From Anaerohalosphaeraceae bacterium (GTDB lineage: Bacteria; Planctomycetota; Phycisphaerae; Sedimentisphaerales; Anaerohalosphaeraceae), in assembly GCA_037479115.1 (NCBI GenBank), contig JBBFLK010000011.1, positions 40,768 to 104,767 of the forward strand: DNA of 64,000 bases, in the 5' to 3' direction. The notes under the pieces were generated by a model. The model made no database searches. It worked only from the letters and a program-made list of their open reading frames with translations, and was not told the origin of the DNA. Both the position numbers and the translations under genes were made by a program. Position 1 is the first letter of the stretch. Each line of letters begins with the position of its first letter. Shown one piece after another: positions 7,410 through 16,626 of the stretch.

Positions 7410-9548
7410 ATGGCAAGGACACTTCAGTTTACCTTTCTGACGGCGGTTTTGGTCCTGGGTGCGGTCTGCTCGGCGGAGGTTCTGCTTTATGATACCTTTG
7501 CCGACGGAAGCCGTACAGAAACCAACCTGCCGACAGAGTCAGCCGTATGGTTTTCGCATCCGACTAATCTGACGGTCAGCAGCGGCTCTTTGGCCGTCAA
7601 TCAGCAGGCGATCGGCAACACCAGTTCCAAGATGTGGACGTATTTTGCTCCGAACGGTTCCCCCGTGTCGCTGGGGGTTGGGGACAAGCTTGTCGCCGAA
7701 ATAACATTTACCCCGCGCGGGGCAATGTACAGCACCAGTTCCAAAAACTTCCGACTGGGACTTTTTTATGACCCGACAGATGAGCAGCTTCTGCAGGATA
7801 CCAACTCGGATACCGGCGGCGGACGCTGGGTGGACTCTCGGGGTTATGCCGTGATGTTTACGCTCAGTCCGGATTCGACGGCCGGGACAATTCAGGTCGG
7901 CAAACGGACCAATGTCACCGGAACGGACGGTCTCCTGAGTTCTGCAGGCACCTATACCTGGAATACCGGTTCCGGTCAGGCGGCCAATTTGAGTCTGAAT
8001 ACGCAATATACAATGAAACTGCTGCTTGAGCGTACGGCAGAAGCGGAAATGAAGGTGACCTTTACATTTCTGCAGGGCAGTACGGAGATAGCTTCGAGTA
8101 CCTTAACGGATAATGGTTTGGGCAGTCTTCCGATTTATACGTTGTTTGACCAGCTGTTCATTCGTCTGTCCACCTATACGGGGACGGCGGATATTGTGGA
8201 TTACAACAGCATCAAGATTGAAAAGATTCCGGCGGCTTACGGCGGCCCTTTGGTCGGTGTGGAGCGGGTCTTTACCGCGGTGGAAAGCTGCCGGACGGAC
8301 GGCGGCCAGCCCGATACCAACGTGGCGGACAGCAGCAAACTGAGTGTGCGGCGTTCGTCTCCCGGTGCCAAATCCTGGATTAAATTCAATATGGGTCAGA
8401 TTGACAAAAGCAAGCTGCGGGCGGCCTCGCTGACGGTGGCCCTTCAGGAGCCGGAAGCCGGGTCCAATACCTGTGATGTGTCGGCAGTGAATGATGACTG
8501 TCTGGATAATATCGGATGGACCCGCACAACGCTGACCTGGAATAACGCCCCGGGAAATCTGACGACGGATTTGGCTCTTTTGGACCCGACAAAGACTACT
8601 CTGGTGGGGACTCTTTCCATTGTTGACGGCCTGATTGGACAAAAATACAGCATTGGGGTCTTGCCTGTAGTTCAGGCCGATACAGACGGGATTGTTCAGT
8701 TTGTGCTTCACAACAGCAATGTGCTGATGAACTTCTGCACGCACAATCATGCAACCGCTGCTTATCGGCCGGTGCTGACGGTGCTGGAAAAACCGGCCGG
8801 GGCAGACTGGCCGATTCCGTATCAGGGCCAGACGGTTCAGACCAATCTGGCCTTTCTGCAGTGGACCAATCCGGACCCGAACCGGCCGGGCGGGGTTATT
8901 ACCTGCGATGTCTATCTGGGCACGGAGCCCAATCGGATTCAAATGGATAAAGTTACCCTGGGGGCCGGTGTGAATACCGTGGCGGTTACGTCCGCGAATT
9001 TCCCGCGGTTTGTGCCGCTGCAGGAGCGGCAGACGTATTACTGGATTGTGGATGTGCATGATTCAAGCCGCGAAGGGGTGCTGGAGGGTCTGGTTTGGTC
9101 GTTCTATGTAAACAACAACGAGCCGCCGATTGTGAATGCCGGGCCGGACCAGATTACCTGGGGGCTGCCGAAGGTCATTTCCCTGTCCGGAACCGCCTCG
9201 GATGACGGACGTCCCAACCCGCCCGGGCAATTGACCGTTCAGTGGACGCAGGACAGCGGGCCGGCGGTCACCATCAGCCCCGACAATCAGCTGAATGCAT
9301 CCGTCTCGATTTCGCAAGCCGGCGTGTATGTGTTCCGACTGACGGCCAATGACAGCGAGAAGCAGACTTCTGATACGGTGAAAGTGGTGGTTGGCGAAAC
9401 CAGCTGCCAGGCCTCCCATCTGTCCACAGGACAGCCGTATATGGCCGGTGATTTCAATCAGGACTGCATCGTGAACCTGGAGGATTTTGCGGAGTTTCTC
9501 AGCAAGAACTGGCGGGTCTGCACAAACCTGCTGACCGGGTGTTATTAA
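7410..9548 (+). CDS. multidomain secreted protein: PEP-CTERM-protein-like module, DNRLRE, PKD-like, dockerin-like end
   Basis: This 712-residue exported protein has a signal peptide ending near CSA (about residue 22). Residues about 24-280 match the body of the preceding PEP-CTERM protein (YDTFADGSRTETNLPTES). About 283-465 is a DNRLRE-type beta domain. About 465-565 is a beta domain with CDVYLGTEPNR. About 570-670 is a PKD/K319-like domain (VNAGPDQITWGL). The end has a single dockerin-like loop, DFNQDCIVNLEDFAEF. It likely acts on or displays at the cell surface; no catalytic residues are seen. The ATG at 7410 was chosen because GAGGAG lies seven bases upstream; an ATG at 7395 precedes that site. 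Confidence 0.85.
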   Translation: MARTLQFTFLTAVLVLGAVCSAEVLLYDTFADGSRTETNLPTESAVWFSHPTNLTVSSGSLAVNQQAIGNTSSKMWTYFAPNGSPVSLGVGDKLVAEITFTPRGAMYSTSSKNFRLGLFYDPTDEQLLQDTNSDTGGGRWVDSRGYAVMFTLSPDSTAGTIQVGKRTNVTGTDGLLSSAGTYTWNTGSGQAANLSLNTQYTMKLLLERTAEAEMKVTFTFLQGSTEIASSTLTDNGLGSLPIYTLFDQLFIRLSTYTGTADIVDYNSIKIEKIPAAYGGPLVGVERVFTAVESCRTDGGQPDTNVADSSKLSVRRSSPGAKSWIKFNMGQIDKSKLRAASLTVALQEPEAGSNTCDVSAVNDDCLDNIGWTRTTLTWNNAPGNLTTDLALLDPTKTTLVGTLSIVDGLIGQKYSIGVLPVVQADTDGIVQFVLHNSNVLMNFCTHNHATAAYRPVLTVLEKPAGADWPIPYQGQTVQTNLAFLQWTNPDPNRPGGVITCDVYLGTEPNRIQMDKVTLGAGVNTVAVTSANFPRFVPLQERQTYYWIVDVHDSSREGVLEGLVWSFYVNNNEPPIVNAGPDQITWGLPKVISLSGTASDDGRPNPPGQLTVQWTQDSGPAVTISPDNQLNASVSISQAGVYVFRLTANDSEKQTSDTVKVVVGETSCQASHLSTGQPYMAGDFNQDCIVNLEDFAEFLSKNWRVCTNLLTGCY

Positions 9549-9655
9549 GAGGCGATGAAATTATGAACCGAAGAAAAGTTTTCACGGGATACGGTTCGGG
9601 TGTGTGCCCCGTACCGGTTCTGCTTGAAATCCGGATTCATACGAGGAGATAAACC

Positions 9656-11053
9656 ATGAAAAAGACATATTTCTTTCTTCTGCTCTGTGTGTTCAGCGTT
9701 TCGGCTCTGGCGCTGGATGTGAAGGTCATGTCGAGTATGAGCTGTCGGACAGAGGGCGGCGGCTATGCGGACCAGAACCGGCATGACAGCTCAAAATTAA
9801 GCGTTCGCAATACGAGCAACGGCAACAAATCGTGGATTAAGTTCAGCGGGCTCGGTTCCTATGATTTGACCAAGGTGCGGGCGGCGTATTTGACGGTGGC
9901 TCTGCATGAAGGCAAGGCCGGGGCCAACAGCTGCAAGGTCTCTGCCGTAAATGACAGCTGCGTGGAGAATATTCTCTGGGTGGACCACACCAGTTTGGCC
10001 AATCCGGAGCAGGGAATCTATGCCCTGACGTGGAACAATGCCCCCGGCAATCTGACGACGGATTTGGGGGCTTTGGATTCCAGCAAGACTACGTATATCA
10101 GTACCATTACCTTTACGGACGGGGTAGCCGGTCAGGCGTTTACCGTTGACGTGACTGACGCTGTCAAGGCGGATACAGACGGCATCGTGCAGTTTGTTCT
10201 GCATGATTCGCCTTTGCTGATTAATTTTGCCACGCATGACCATGCCACAGCGGCCTGGCGGCCTTATCTGACGCTGGTCTTCCCGCCGCTGGGGGCGGAT
10301 TACCCTGTTCCGGCGGACGGATATGACAAGGTGCCGACAAATCTGGCTCAGCTTTCCTGGACGAATCCGGAGCCGAATGTGCCGGGCCAGCCGATTTATT
10401 GTGATGTCTATCTGGGCACGGAACCTAACCGGCTTCTGATGGATAAGGTGACGCTGGGCAACAATATTTCCAGTGTGGCCCTGACGGCGGCCAATTTCCC
10501 GCACTTTGTCCCGCTGACCAATTACACCCGGTATTACTGGGTTGTGGACTGCTATGACCCGACCAAGGGAAAGATTGAAGGGGAGATGTGGTCATTCTAT
10601 ACAAACGACAATCAGCCGCCGTATAATGTCTCCGTCGGCTCTCCTCAGGCAACCTGGCTGGTGGCCGGGACGACGTCGGTGACGCTGATTGGGTCTGCTC
10701 AGGATGACGGGCTTCCGATTCCGCCCGGCCAGCTGAGTTATTTGTGGGAGCGGACGGCGGGGCCGACAACAGCCGTCATTGTCAGCCCGAACAGTTCCTC
10801 AACGCGGGTGGACTTTACGCAGGCCGGGGACTACACATTCCGTCTGACGGCCAGCGACGGGGCGGAAAGTGCCTCGGCGACGGTTCGCGTGGTCGTCGGC
10901 AATACCTCCTGCGACGCCAGCCATGTCTTCTACAATCAGCCGTACAATCCGGCCGATGTCAATCAGGACTGCATCGTGAACCTGACGGACCTGCAGACCC
11001 TGATTGTCAACAACTGGCTGGTGTGCGACAACACGCTGGAGCCGTGCAATTAA
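9656..11053 (+). CDS. secreted DNRLRE / PKD-like / dockerin-like protein
   Basis: The 465-residue protein has a signal peptide (MKKTYFFLLLCVFSVSALA) and then repeats the C-terminal two-thirds of its upstream neighbour domain by domain: DNRLRE-like (about 20-205), a CDVYLGTEPNR domain (about 215-315), a PKD-like domain (about 318-415) and one dockerin-like loop, DVNQDCIVNLTDLQTL (about 428-443). The two genes are clearly paralogues by tandem duplication, with the module from the PEP-CTERM gene absent here. CGAGGAG lies eight bases before the ATG. The 107-base gap holds no copy of the TTGCGC motif, so it may be read from the upstream promoter. A ligand cannot be named. Confidence 0.85.
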   Translation: MKKTYFFLLLCVFSVSALALDVKVMSSMSCRTEGGGYADQNRHDSSKLSVRNTSNGNKSWIKFSGLGSYDLTKVRAAYLTVALHEGKAGANSCKVSAVNDSCVENILWVDHTSLANPEQGIYALTWNNAPGNLTTDLGALDSSKTTYISTITFTDGVAGQAFTVDVTDAVKADTDGIVQFVLHDSPLLINFATHDHATAAWRPYLTLVFPPLGADYPVPADGYDKVPTNLAQLSWTNPEPNVPGQPIYCDVYLGTEPNRLLMDKVTLGNNISSVALTAANFPHFVPLTNYTRYYWVVDCYDPTKGKIEGEMWSFYTNDNQPPYNVSVGSPQATWLVAGTTSVTLIGSAQDDGLPIPPGQLSYLWERTAGPTTAVIVSPNSSSTRVDFTQAGDYTFRLTASDGAESASATVRVVVGNTSCDASHVFYNQPYNPADVNQDCIVNLTDLQTLIVNNWLVCDNTLEPCN

Positions 11054-11079
11054 CGGATTGTGTTCCGGAAGGATTCTGC

Positions 11080-11109
11080 AAAGGCCCGTCGATTCGGCGG
11101 GCCTTTTTT
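11080..11109 (+). terminator. intrinsic terminator after the surface-protein group
   Basis: AAGGCCCG pairs with CGGGCCTT around a short loop and runs into six T. It sits about 27 bases past the stop codon and closes the 6-11 kb group. Confidence 0.85.
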
Positions 11110-11174
11110 ATTTGACGAAACAATCGTTTTCCTGTAAAGGGAGCAAAACAAAGACTCTATTCAGGAGAACGGCT

Positions 11175-12068
11175 ATCAAAAAACCATTGTTCCAGCGGCT
11201 GAAGGACGGCGTGTTTTTTCTGGACGGGGCGATGGGCACCCAGCTGTTTGCCCGCGGCGTTCATCAGGGTCAGTGTGTCGAGCGGCTGAATGTCGAGCAG
11301 CCGCAGATTGTGGCGGAGGTTCACCGGTCGTATCTGGAGGCGGGCTGTGATGCCGTGCTGACCAATACCTTCGGAGGCAATTCGCTTTCGCTGCGGCGGC
11401 ACAGGGTCGATGCCCGGACGGAACAGCTGAATGAGGCGGGGGCCCGGCTGGCACGCCGGGAGGCCGGGCCGGACCGATATGTGCTCGGCGACATCGGCCC
11501 GTGCGGAGATTTTCTGGAGCCCATCGGAACGCTCAAGACGGAAGAGCTGAAGGCCGCTTTTGTCCGGCAGGTGCGGGGGCTTCTGGACGGCGGCGTGGAC
11601 GGCTTTCTGATTGAAACGATGACGGCCCTGGAGGAGATTGAGGTTGCGATTGAGGCCGTTCGGTCGGTCTGTTCGGATTTGCCGATTTTGGTTTCGCTGG
11701 CGTTTGACCCGGCCAAAGAGAGTTTTCGGACGATGATGGGGGTTTCGCCGCCGCAGGCCGTCGGTCGGCTGGCGGGGCAGGGGATTGCGGCAGTCGGCTT
11801 TAACTGCGGCACACTCGATATGGATTCCTATGTTCGACTGGCAAAGGAGTATGCCGCGGCATTGTCGGGCAAGGATATTCTTCTGCTGGCCGAACCGAAT
11901 GCCGGTAAACCCCGTCTGGAAGGCCAGCGGGCGGTCTATGACCTTGCACCGGAGGAGTTTGCCCGCGGCCTGGAGCGGATTTATCAGGCCGGGGCGGTGA
12001 TTTTAGGCGGCTGCTGCGGGACAACGCCGGAACATCTGGCCGCGGCCGTCAGGCACATCCGCCGCTGA
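11175..12068 (+). CDS. homocysteine S-methyltransferase family protein
   Basis: The enzyme family moves a methyl group to homocysteine to make methionine (BhmT, MmuM and the N-terminal domain of MetH). The TIM barrel begins with FFLDGAMGTQLFARG, has TNTFGGNS near residue 60, and holds the zinc cysteines: C in GFNCGTLD near 210 and the pair in GGCCGTTPEH near 280. At about 297 residues it is a stand-alone domain without the cobalamin parts of MetH. No ATG, GTG or TTG fits the start. AGGAG lies seven bases before an in-frame ATC, used here as the provisional start; TTG at 11187 lacks a ribosome site and TTG at 11112 lies just beyond a terminator stem. It overlaps waaA tail to tail by 20 bases. 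The methyl donor is unknown. Confidence 0.85.
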   Translation: MKKPLFQRLKDGVFFLDGAMGTQLFARGVHQGQCVERLNVEQPQIVAEVHRSYLEAGCDAVLTNTFGGNSLSLRRHRVDARTEQLNEAGARLARREAGPDRYVLGDIGPCGDFLEPIGTLKTEELKAAFVRQVRGLLDGGVDGFLIETMTALEEIEVAIEAVRSVCSDLPILVSLAFDPAKESFRTMMGVSPPQAVGRLAGQGIAAVGFNCGTLDMDSYVRLAKEYAAALSGKDILLLAEPNAGKPRLEGQRAVYDLAPEEFARGLERIYQAGAVILGGCCGTTPEHLAAAVRHIRR

Positions 12069-13347
12069 GCACTTCCCGAAGGGCCTGCAGCGTTTTCTGC
12101 GTGGCCCCTTTGCTGCGCAGGATGATGTTTTGTCCGTTTTCGGCAATTCGGCGTGCAAAATCTCTGTCCAGAAGGCACTTCCGAGTCATCTCAAAGAGCT
12201 GTTCTTTATCGGCGACTTCGATGGCGCCTTGTCCGGCCAGCAGTTCCTGTACAGTCTGCTTGAAATTGAAGGTATGCGGGCCGAAGAGTGTGCATTTGCC
12301 CAGTGCGGCTGATTCCATCATATCCGAGCCGCCCAGCGGCACCAGCGTACGTCCTACGAAGACCACAGAAGCGAGGGCATAGAAGTTGTTGAGGTCGCCC
12401 ATGGTATCGCCGAGAATGATGTCCGGTTTTCCCTCCGCAGCGGCATTTTGTTCTTTGAGGCGGCTGTACCGCACCCACGGAAAGCCGGAGCGGCGAATCA
12501 GCTCGGCGACCTCTTCAAATCGTTCGGGTTTGCGCGGGATGACGGCCATTCGGAGGGATTCAAAAGAGGGTTCTTTTTTGAGCCGGCTGAAGATTTCGAG
12601 GGCGATTTGCTCTTCGCCCGGCCCGGTCCCCCCGACGACCCACAGCGGTTCCTTGCCCAGATGAAGCTGCTCGGCAAGTTTCTGCACGGCCGGCGCGTCG
12701 GGTTCTGTTCGTGCGGTGTCATATTTGAGGGAGCTGGTGATGCGGACGCGTTCGGGCGGGCAGCCCAATTCCATAAAGCGGCGGGCATATTCCTCCGTTT
12801 GGGCCAGCACCATGGCAAGCCGGCTGAAGGTGCGCCGGACAAAGGGACGAATTTTCAGATAGCGGGGGAAACTTTTGTCGCTGAGCCGTCCGTTGACCAC
12901 AATCACCGGAATCTTCTGCTCAAATGCCAGCGCGGTTAAATTCGGCCAGACCTCCAGCTCCATCAGCAGGATGGCGCGGGGCCGGATTCGTTCGAAGGCC
13001 CGTTTCATAATCCAGGAAAAATCGAACGGAAAATAGGAGACCGTCAGGGTTTTCTCGTACAGCGAGCGGGCCCGCTGAAGACCGGTGTCGGTGGTGGAGG
13101 TCAGGACGATTTCGTAGTCGGGCATTTGCCGAAGAAGTTCATCGATGAGGGTGCGGGCGGCATTGACCTCTCCTACACTGACGGCGTGTATCCAAAGGCA
13201 GGGACGCTCCGGAAGCCGCCGCCAAATCTTTCCGAGACGCTGGTCCCAGCCGGATCGGTAGCGCTTTTCCTTCAGCATCCGATAGACAATCTTCGGACTG
13301 TATCCGAGCAGTGCAAGAATGTAAGCCAAATCAATCAGGTATCTCAT
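12049..13347 (-). CDS. waaA: 3-deoxy-D-manno-octulosonic acid (Kdo) transferase
   Basis: WaaA (KdtA) adds Kdo from CMP-Kdo to lipid A precursor at the inner face of the inner membrane, so the host builds an LPS-type outer membrane. The 432-residue length is typical. After a membrane-associating N-terminus (YLIDLAYILALLGYSPKIVYRML) come RYRSGWDQRLG, LWIHAVSVGEV with the catalytic-region Glu near residue 60, MELEVWPNL near 126, and the C-terminal donor site GGSDMMESAALGK near 345. The ATG before RYLIDL matches the family; further upstream codons would run through the tRNA gene. Its promoter should lie between this start and tRNA-Arg. Confidence 0.95.
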   Translation of the reverse strand: MRYLIDLAYILALLGYSPKIVYRMLKEKRYRSGWDQRLGKIWRRLPERPCLWIHAVSVGEVNAARTLIDELLRQMPDYEIVLTSTTDTGLQRARSLYEKTLTVSYFPFDFSWIMKRAFERIRPRAILLMELEVWPNLTALAFEQKIPVIVVNGRLSDKSFPRYLKIRPFVRRTFSRLAMVLAQTEEYARRFMELGCPPERVRITSSLKYDTARTEPDAPAVQKLAEQLHLGKEPLWVVGGTGPGEEQIALEIFSRLKKEPSFESLRMAVIPRKPERFEEVAELIRRSGFPWVRYSRLKEQNAAAEGKPDIILGDTMGDLNNFYALASVVFVGRTLVPLGGSDMMESAALGKCTLFGPHTFNFKQTVQELLAGQGAIEVADKEQLFEMTRKCLLDRDFARRIAENGQNIILRSKGATQKTLQALREVLSGGCA

Positions 13348-13484
13348 AGAATTCGCTGTTTTAGGAAAAGGGCATCTTACCCGAATCCGGGCGTCTGTCA
13401 ATCCGGGGAAAAATTCGGAAAACGCCGGAATGGCTTTTTCCTTCTTGACTTGCGGCGGTTTTTGGCGTATTTGTAAGAAAGTAA

Positions 13485-13557
<73 letters not shown>

Positions 13558-13720
13558 TTTGGAAGTTCTTTTGATGAAGGGGGTTGTGGAATTCCTTGTA
13601 TTTCTCGCCTGAACGGCTCCTGAAATAATCAAAAAAACACCTGTCGTCAATCTTTTCACAATATTTTTCTTTTATCCTGTCGGCGGCTTCGGAGGAAGAA
13701 ATTGTGATGATGGAGGTCTT

Positions 13721-14143
13721 ATGAAAAGACAGACCCTTCTGATGGTGTTTGAGGAGCTTTGGCCCATCCTGCTGAAGACATCTCCGGCTTCTTCGATTTG
13801 GCGTCAAATTCGGATTCCGGCGGGGTATTTTTCTGTTTTGGAGGGGGGGTATGAGGAGGAGGTTTTGGCGGAATGGGCCCAGAAGCACCATCGCACCTGG
13901 TGGGAGGTGACGTGGGCCTTTCCGGAGTATTCATCCGAACCGATTCTTCAGCAGTGCCGTTATGTGGCGGATTCCTTCTCGGACGCCGTTCGCCTCAAGC
14001 CCCATCTGTTGATTTCGTACCATTCTCTGGAAACGCTGACCGCTCCGGATATGGAATTGTTCGAAGAATTGGACATGGGACACAGTGAGCGTTCGGAGCG
14101 GGCCCGGGGTTTTTCTGCGGCTAAAATGGAAGCCAGGGCATAA
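13721..14143 (+). CDS. hypothetical protein
   Basis: I do not recognise this 140-residue soluble protein. It starts MKRQTLLMVFEELWPILLK, has aromatic-rich segments (HHRTWWEVTWAFPEY near 56-70) and a helical ELFEELDMGHSERSERARG near the end. A GGAGG-like ribosome site precedes the ATG. Neither signal peptide nor membrane segment is seen. Its 3' end overlaps the convergent next gene by 23 bases. Codon use looks like that of neighbouring genes, which supports it being real. Confidence 0.55.
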   Translation: MKRQTLLMVFEELWPILLKTSPASSIWRQIRIPAGYFSVLEGGYEEEVLAEWAQKHHRTWWEVTWAFPEYSSEPILQQCRYVADSFSDAVRLKPHLLISYHSLETLTAPDMELFEELDMGHSERSERARGFSAAKMEARA

Positions 14144-14501
14144 TCCCTCTTAAATACAATTCCACCGCAAAATAGTTGTAAAAGGCCGCAAACAGGTAAA
14201 ACAATGCGGCTGTGGTTAAAATTGGTGCAGCGTATTTGTGCCAATACAGCACAACAATCAAAGCAGCTATCAGCTTATAAAAGGCTGCCAGAATCGGACC
14301 GATAAAAGGTCCGTATGCAAATGCGGCAATTCGAACAAGAGGATGAAACTCCTGTTCAGGTCCGGTGGAACTCATAAAATGAATTGTGCTGACGGTGTCG
14401 ACAGCCAAAGCGAGGATAAACAGAGTGAGGTGTTTCTGATAAGCACACCAAAGGCGATGCCAGTCATCCAGTATTAGTGATTCCGTATAATTCTTCTTCA
14501 T
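14121..14501 (-). CDS. small integral membrane protein, unknown function
   Basis: The 126-residue protein has about three to four hydrophobic segments: LTLFILALAVDTVSTIHFM, PFIGPILAAFYKLIAALIVVLYW, and AAPILTTAALFYLFAAFYNYF. The HPLVR motif after the first segment, and the overall plan, recall DUF5658-type four-helix membrane proteins; that is a weak impression. It stands alone, converging on the hypothetical gene. A 128-base gap with nothing recognised separates it from the helicase gene downstream. Confidence 0.6.
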   Translation of the reverse strand: MKKNYTESLILDDWHRLWCAYQKHLTLFILALAVDTVSTIHFMSSTGPEQEFHPLVRIAAFAYGPFIGPILAAFYKLIAALIVVLYWHKYAAPILTTAALFYLFAAFYNYFAVELYLRGIMPWLPF

Positions 14502-14629
14502 ACTCCCGTCTGCCCCATTTTTCCGGACTCCCGCGTTGGCAGGAATGACAGGTTCAATCTTTGCTTTTATCGGCCAGAAACGAGGAGGACTGAACGAGAG
14601 TAAGAAAAGAATGTGTTAAGCGGATAAAA

Positions 14630-16600
14630 TTACTCTTCAATAGTTATGGGGCATTCCGGAAGGGCCTGGAGGAATTGTTTCCCATACATTTTTTGAAGGA
14701 TTCGGCTGTCTAATACGGCGACGATACCCTGATCGGTTTTGCGGCGAATCAGGCGTCCGAATCCTTGTTTGAACTTCAGGACAGCCATGGGAACCTGATA
14801 GTCGTAAAATGGATTGCCGCCCTGGGCCCGGATTTTCTCAATTCGACCCTGGATGAGGGGGTGTCCGGGAACGGCAAACGGCAGCCGGACGATAATCACA
14901 TTGGACAACTGTTCACCCGGAACATCGACACCCTGCCAGAAACTGTCTGTCCCAAAGAGGACACAGCGGGGGAGGGTTTTGAACTGGGCCAGCAGGGCGG
15001 CCCGGTCTTGTCCTTCGCCCTGAACCAGGGCGGTCATTTTTTGTTCAGCCAGCCAGCCGGCCAGGCAGTCGGCCATCTGCCGGAGCATGGTATAGCTGGT
15101 AAAGAGAATAAAGGCACGGCCTTCGGTTTTCAGGAGGTATTTTTGGATGGCCCGGACGGCTTTTTCCTGAAAGGCCTCGCTGTTGGGGTCGGGCATGTTG
15201 GCTTCCAGATACAGACGTACCTGACGGCTGTAATCGAACGGAGAGCCGACCTGAAGAGACTGAAATTTTTCCAGTCCGATTCGGCGGGTGAAGAAGCCAA
15301 AACCGTCTTCGGTTTGTCCGCTGCTGAGGGTGGCGCTGGTGAGCACAACGGAGTCAAACACGTCGAAGAGACACGCTTTGACATACGGTCCAACATCCAG
15401 AGGAGCGCTGCGAAGGACCACGTTTTTGCGGGGACCGGTTTCTTCCTCCACCCAATACACAAATCCTTCCTGGGATTGGGACAGAAAGATTTTCAGCTCC
15501 TGTTCGGTCTCCTGGCAGCGGTCGATAATCCGCTGAAACTCCAGCCGCTGGTCTTCATTTTCTTCTTCTTTGACCAGCCGGTTCAGCTCAAGGCGAAGCT
15601 GACGCAGCGGTTCGGTGAGGTTGTCGCTGACGAATTCGGGGGTGCATCGACCGCCGGTTTCTTCAGCGGTCTGCTCATACCAGGCCTGAACCTGCGCAAA
15701 GAACAGGTCTGCCTGACGGCGGCACTCATCGACGAGCCTGCGGGCCTTTTGATGCGAGGAGCCGCTGTCCAGCAGGCCCTTATGGGAGCGAGGATGACAG
15801 AGCGTATCCAGCAGATATCGGACGGAAGAAGGACTCAATTCGATTCCGAAATGTTCCTCTGCCATATGTTCGAGATTGTGGGCTTCGTCGAGAATGACAT
15901 AACGATAGGGGGGCAGAATGCCGGCGCCGCTTTGTCGGAGAACCAAATCGCTGAACAGGAGGGCGTGGTTGGCGATGATGATGTCGGCGGTTTCCAGTTT
16001 TCGTCTGGCCCGCCAGTAAAAGCATTCCCGAAAAGAAGGACACTTGCGGCCCCGGCAGATGCCGTGTTCGCTCCGGACGGTCTGCCAGAGCGGCGTGGAG
16101 GGCTGGGCTTTCAAATCACTGAGAGAACCGTCCTGGGTGTTCTGCGCCCATTCGGTCAGGATGGATAATTCGCTGCCGCGGTCTTCAAAGAGGGTTTGCC
16201 GGCGGTTTTGGGCATAGCGGAGCCGCCGCAGGCACAGGTAGTGGTTTCGGCCTTTGGCCAGACAGGCCGTAAAGGGCTGCGGGACGGCCTGCTGAAGGAA
16301 GGGGATGTCTTTTTCCATCAGCTGCTCCTGAAGGTGGATGGTGTACGTGCTGATGAGCACCCGTCCGTTTTTCCGAAAGGCCTGGTCAAGAGCAGCGGCC
16401 AGATAGGCAAAACTTTTGCCGACACCTGTACCGGCCTCCGCCACAAGGATGTATTTCTGGCGAAGTGCTTCGATGACTTTGGAGGCCATGGCAATCTGCT
16501 GGGGGCGATATTCATAATCGGTACTGCAGCGGGCCACCCAGCCGTTTGGTCCCAGCAGCTGATGCGCCTCCAAACCTTCCTGAGGAGCATGGGCAATCAT
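14630..16600 (-). CDS. dinG: DinG/XPD-type ATP-dependent DNA helicase
   Basis: This superfamily 2 helicase of the Rad3/XPD/DinG group (656 residues) probably unwinds forked or R-loop-containing DNA during repair. Walker A is EAGTGVGKS near residue 55. Four cysteines between Walker A and B (in HYLCLRR and GICRGRKCPSFRECF) match the Fe-S cluster of the family. The DEAH box is ILDEAHNLEH near 235. Later motifs are VVLTSATLSSG, FGTDSFWQGVDVPG and QGFGRLIRR. It lacks the N-terminal exonuclease of Gram-positive DinG. It is the last gene of the run starting at ispA; the gap to the TPR gene is 26 bases. DinG versus YoaA cannot be settled from sequence. Confidence 0.85.
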   Translation of the reverse strand: MIAHAPQEGLEAHQLLGPNGWVARCSTDYEYRPQQIAMASKVIEALRQKYILVAEAGTGVGKSFAYLAAALDQAFRKNGRVLISTYTIHLQEQLMEKDIPFLQQAVPQPFTACLAKGRNHYLCLRRLRYAQNRRQTLFEDRGSELSILTEWAQNTQDGSLSDLKAQPSTPLWQTVRSEHGICRGRKCPSFRECFYWRARRKLETADIIIANHALLFSDLVLRQSGAGILPPYRYVILDEAHNLEHMAEEHFGIELSPSSVRYLLDTLCHPRSHKGLLDSGSSHQKARRLVDECRRQADLFFAQVQAWYEQTAEETGGRCTPEFVSDNLTEPLRQLRLELNRLVKEEENEDQRLEFQRIIDRCQETEQELKIFLSQSQEGFVYWVEEETGPRKNVVLRSAPLDVGPYVKACLFDVFDSVVLTSATLSSGQTEDGFGFFTRRIGLEKFQSLQVGSPFDYSRQVRLYLEANMPDPNSEAFQEKAVRAIQKYLLKTEGRAFILFTSYTMLRQMADCLAGWLAEQKMTALVQGEGQDRAALLAQFKTLPRCVLFGTDSFWQGVDVPGEQLSNVIIVRLPFAVPGHPLIQGRIEKIRAQGGNPFYDYQVPMAVLKFKQGFGRLIRRKTDQGIVAVLDSRILQKMYGKQFLQALPECPITIEE

Positions 16601-16626
16601 CTCATCTCCACTCCACAGCTCGGCAA

